Assembly (NCBI GenBank): GCA_045655125.1
Contig: JAZOOR010000075.1
Coordinates: forward strand, 1-17,217
Direction: 5' to 3'
From: SIG578 sp045655125
GTDB taxonomy: Bacteria > Bacillota > Clostridia > Oscillospirales > Ruminococcaceae
DNA: 17,217 nucleotides
The notes below the pieces were generated by a model. It was not told where the DNA came from. It made no database searches and saw only the letters and a program-made list of their open reading frames with translations. Numbering within the stretch: the stretch's first letter is position 1; each line of letters starts with the position of its first letter. Of this stretch, positions 15,042-17,217 are shown in pieces. Both the position numbers and the translations under genes were made by a program.

Positions 15042-17162
15042 GTGAAAAAAGTTCTTGTTTTCGGAATGACCGAAATGTACGGCGGCGTTGAGAGCTTTTT
15101 GATGACCTATTACCGCGCTATCTCGCGCGAGCGGGTGCAGTTTGACTTTCTCTGTAATACAGAGACGGTTGCCTATGAGGAAGAAATCCGCGCACTTGGC
15201 GGCGAGGTTTTTAAAATTTGCGCCCGAAGTAAAAATGCGGCGCGCTACCGCCAAGAGCTTTACTCCTTTTTTAAAGCGCGGGCGCAGGATTACTGTGCCG
15301 TTTGGGTGAATGTTTGCAGCCTTGCAAACATCGACTATCTAAAAATGGCTAAAAAGTTTGGTATTGGCTGCCGAATTATCCACAGCCACAATGCGCAAAA
15401 TATGGATAGCTTTGCGCGAGGTCTTTTGCACCGATTAAATCGTTCATTTACAGAGCGGTACGCAACGCATTTCTGGGCGTGTAGCTCTCTTGCGGCTGAC
15501 TGGTTTTTCAGCAAAAAATTGCAGTGCTCAGATAGATTTAAGATAATCCCCAATGCTATTGACTGTAGCGCCTTTGCCTTTTCAAAGGCGGCTCGAGATG
15601 AAGTTCGGCGCGAGCTTTCTGTTTCGGATAAGCTCATTATCGGAAATATCGGCAGGCTGCACAGGCAGAAAAATCAGCTCTTTTTGCTTGACATATTTAA
15701 AGCTATTCTTGCTCGGCGCTCTGACGCATATCTACTGCTTGTCGGCGGCGGCGAAGATGAGCAAAAACTCAGGCAAAGGGCTAAAGAACTCAAAATCGAG
15801 GGTAATGTTTCGTTTTTAGGTGTGCGCACCGACATTCCGCGTCTTTTGTCAGCTATTGACCTATTTGTTTTCCCGAGCGCTTTTGAGGGGCTTGGAATTT
15901 CGCTTTTAGAGGCGCAGGCAACGGGGCTGCCTTGCTTTGCGAGCGCAGATGTTATTCCTGCTGAGGCGGCAGCGACCGAGCTTGTTAGCTTTATAAGTCT
16001 TAAGAAATCTGCTACAGCTTGGGCAGAGCAAATTCTCAGCAGAGCAGACGCCGCAGAGCGCCCCGACACCCACTCACAGCTTGCGGCGGCAGGCTTTGAC
16101 ATATGTGCCTCTGTTTCTTCTCTGCAAACCTTTTTTGAAAACGTTTCTAAATATGTTTTAACCGAAATCCCCCATAACACAATTAACGCAGGGTATAAAG
16201 CCAAGGGCGATATACGCACAGTATTAAAAAATGAGGGCTTTGAGGCCATTGACGTTACAGAATGTTTTGGATTTGAAAAAATTCCCCACTTTTTGCGCCT
16301 TATAAAAAAACTTAAGTCCTTAGAAAACGGAGCGGAGATTGTTCTTCAGTCTCCAATTTACAGTTTTTTTAACACTAAATTTATGCCGATTTTACTCTCT
16401 GTTTTAGAAAAAAAGGCTTTTAAAATTATTTTGGTTGTTCACGATTTGGAGTCGGCACGCTTTATGCGTGATGAAAAATCGGCAGAGCTTGAAAAAAGGC
16501 TTCTTAGCTTGTGTGCTAAAATTATTGTTCACAACGAGAGTATGAAAAAACACGTCTGTGAAAAGATGTCCATTAGCGCCTCGCACCTCGTTGAGCTTGG
16601 AATTTTTGACTATCTCTGCCCCGAAAACAAGAGCAAGAGAGATTTTACCCGTACTGTTTGCGTTGCGGGAAATCTCGACCCCGATAAGAGCGGTTATTTA
16701 TATGAGCTTAAACCGAGCGATGCAAAATTAAATGTCTACGGCGGAAACTTTGATAGCGGGCGCGAGCATTCCTTTAACTACTGCGGCGCGTTCCCCCCCG
16801 ATGAGCTTGCTGGCGCGCTCAGTGGCAGCTTTGGGCTTGTGTGGGACGGTGATAGCACCGACACCTGCGAGGGCGTGACGGGGCAGTACCTTAAAATCAA
16901 CAATCCGCACAAGGCATCTCTGTATCTTGCGGCAGGTCTGCCTGTTATTATCTGGAAAGAGGCGGCACTTGCCGACTATATAGAGCGAAACTCTCTTGGA
17001 ATTTGTGTTGAGAGTTTATCAGAACTTGAGGAAAAACTAAATGCTATTTCTGAGGAAAAATACGGGGAAATGCACCAAAATGCAGTTAGAATAGGCACTC
17101 TACTGCGCTCGGGTGAATTTATCCGCCGTGCAGTAAAAAAAGCAGAGGAGGATTTACTGTGA
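15042..17162 (+). CDS. Two-domain glycosyltransferase: GT4 fused to Gtf3/Galf-transferase-like domain
   Basis: The 706-residue protein probably acts in assembly of a surface glycan at the cytoplasmic face. Residues 1 to about 372 are a GT4 (GT-B fold) transferase: N-terminal G-G-V-E-S-F, central I-I-G-N-I-G-R-L-H-R-Q-K-N and the E282-x7-E290 motif (F-E-G-L-G-I-S-L-L-E), as in EpsF-like enzymes. Residues from about 374 to the end match the Gtf3 / beta-1,6-galactofuranosyltransferase family: V-V-H-D-L-E near 466, W601-D-G-D604 and N-N-P-H-K-A-S-L-Y-L-A-A-G-L-P-V from 620. The two parts are normally separate proteins. The reading frame is continuous with no stop between them. GTG 15042 is used as start, with AAGGG 10 nt upstream. 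The stop overlaps the next GTG. The sugars transferred cannot be read from sequence. Confidence 0.92.
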   Translation: MKKVLVFGMTEMYGGVESFLMTYYRAISRERVQFDFLCNTETVAYEEEIRALGGEVFKICARSKNAARYRQELYSFFKARAQDYCAVWVNVCSLANIDYLKMAKKFGIGCRIIHSHNAQNMDSFARGLLHRLNRSFTERYATHFWACSSLAADWFFSKKLQCSDRFKIIPNAIDCSAFAFSKAARDEVRRELSVSDKLIIGNIGRLHRQKNQLFLLDIFKAILARRSDAYLLLVGGGEDEQKLRQRAKELKIEGNVSFLGVRTDIPRLLSAIDLFVFPSAFEGLGISLLEAQATGLPCFASADVIPAEAAATELVSFISLKKSATAWAEQILSRADAAERPDTHSQLAAAGFDICASVSSLQTFFENVSKYVLTEIPHNTINAGYKAKGDIRTVLKNEGFEAIDVTECFGFEKIPHFLRLIKKLKSLENGAEIVLQSPIYSFFNTKFMPILLSVLEKKAFKIILVVHDLESARFMRDEKSAELEKRLLSLCAKIIVHNESMKKHVCEKMSISASHLVELGIFDYLCPENKSKRDFTRTVCVAGNLDPDKSGYLYELKPSDAKLNVYGGNFDSGREHSFNYCGAFPPDELAGALSGSFGLVWDGDSTDTCEGVTGQYLKINNPHKASLYLAAGLPVIIWKEAALADYIERNSLGICVESLSELEEKLNAISEEKYGEMHQNAVRIGTLLRSGEFIRRAVKKAEEDLL

Positions 17163-17217
17163 CAGACAAAAAGAACGTTATTATTACAGTTTTAGAATAT
17201 CTGCTTATGCTCTCTAC
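17159..17217 (+). CDS. Start of a further operon gene, probably membrane protein (partial)
   Basis: A GTG at 17159 overlaps the glycosyltransferase stop by four bases (GTGA) and has an excellent AGAGGAGGA ribosome binding site (17144-17152) at 6 nt. The 19 visible codons give a short charged start (M-T-D-K-K-N) and then a hydrophobic run (V-I-I-T-V-L-E-Y-L-L-M-L), so a membrane protein is likely. In such operons a polymerase or flippase would be expected, but the fragment is too short to identify it. Confidence 0.7.
   Translation, partial: MTDKKNVIITVLEYLLMLS

Noticed and set aside
1..17217. tRNA or rRNA genes, CRISPR arrays, insertion sequences, phage attachment sites
   Set aside because: None was seen by eye on either strand: no cloverleaf-like segment, no regularly spaced repeats and no transposase or integrase frame.

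Overview
The window looks like a piece of a Firmicutes (Clostridia) chromosome, probably from an Oscillospiraceae/Ruminococcaceae-type spore-former. The evidence is the ScpA-ScpB-DUF2953-GerW(YtfJ)-D,D-carboxypeptidase-RluB gene neighbourhood, a single-chain bacterial/archaeal-type glycyl-tRNA synthetase, strong AGGAGG-type ribosome binding sites, frequent TTG/GTG starts, and clean sigma-A promoters with 17-bp spacers. The genus cannot be read from the sequence with confidence.

Layout. (1) 1-2718, minus strand: uvrA, lacking only its C-terminal tail at the window edge. (2) 2719-2885: a divergent promoter region with one near-consensus promoter on each strand. (3) 2886-9362, plus strand: a tight housekeeping operon of eight genes (M50 site-2-type protease, scpA, scpB, DUF2953 protein, ytfJ/gerW, D-Ala-D-Ala carboxypeptidase, rluB, glyQS), closed by an intrinsic terminator. 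(4) 9487-14004: a visibly AT-richer operon with its own promoter and terminator. It encodes a DltA-like amino-acid adenylating enzyme, a small carrier protein, a multi-pass MBOAT acyltransferase and a membrane-anchored SGNH/GDSL-type protein. (5) 14003-14905: a two-gene module, a lipoprotein on the minus strand and a divergent XRE-type regulator on the plus strand. They share a promoter region with repeated TTGACCA sequences, and the module is bounded by two identical 27-bp terminators. (6) 14976 to the end: a further operon with a consensus promoter. It starts with a two-domain glycosyltransferase (GT4 plus a Gtf3/galactofuranosyltransferase-like domain), and the next gene, cut by the window edge, overlaps its stop codon.

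How the genes work together. The housekeeping operon combines chromosome condensation (ScpAB), sporulation and cell wall (YtfJ, carboxypeptidase), and translation (RluB, GlyRS). The four-gene operon is the most interesting part. Its logic is that of teichoic acid D-alanylation: activate an amino acid, load it on a carrier, pass it across the membrane through an MBOAT protein, and finish outside with an SGNH protein. However, the gene order is A-C-B-D instead of A-B-C-D, the MBOAT is AlgI-sized, and the adenylating enzyme has Val where DltA has the Cys that contributes to D-alanine selection. I infer an amino-acyl decoration system for a surface polymer, with a substrate that may not be D-alanine. 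The nearby glycosyltransferase operon makes an exopolysaccharide or other surface glycan a plausible acceptor, but nothing in the sequence proves it.
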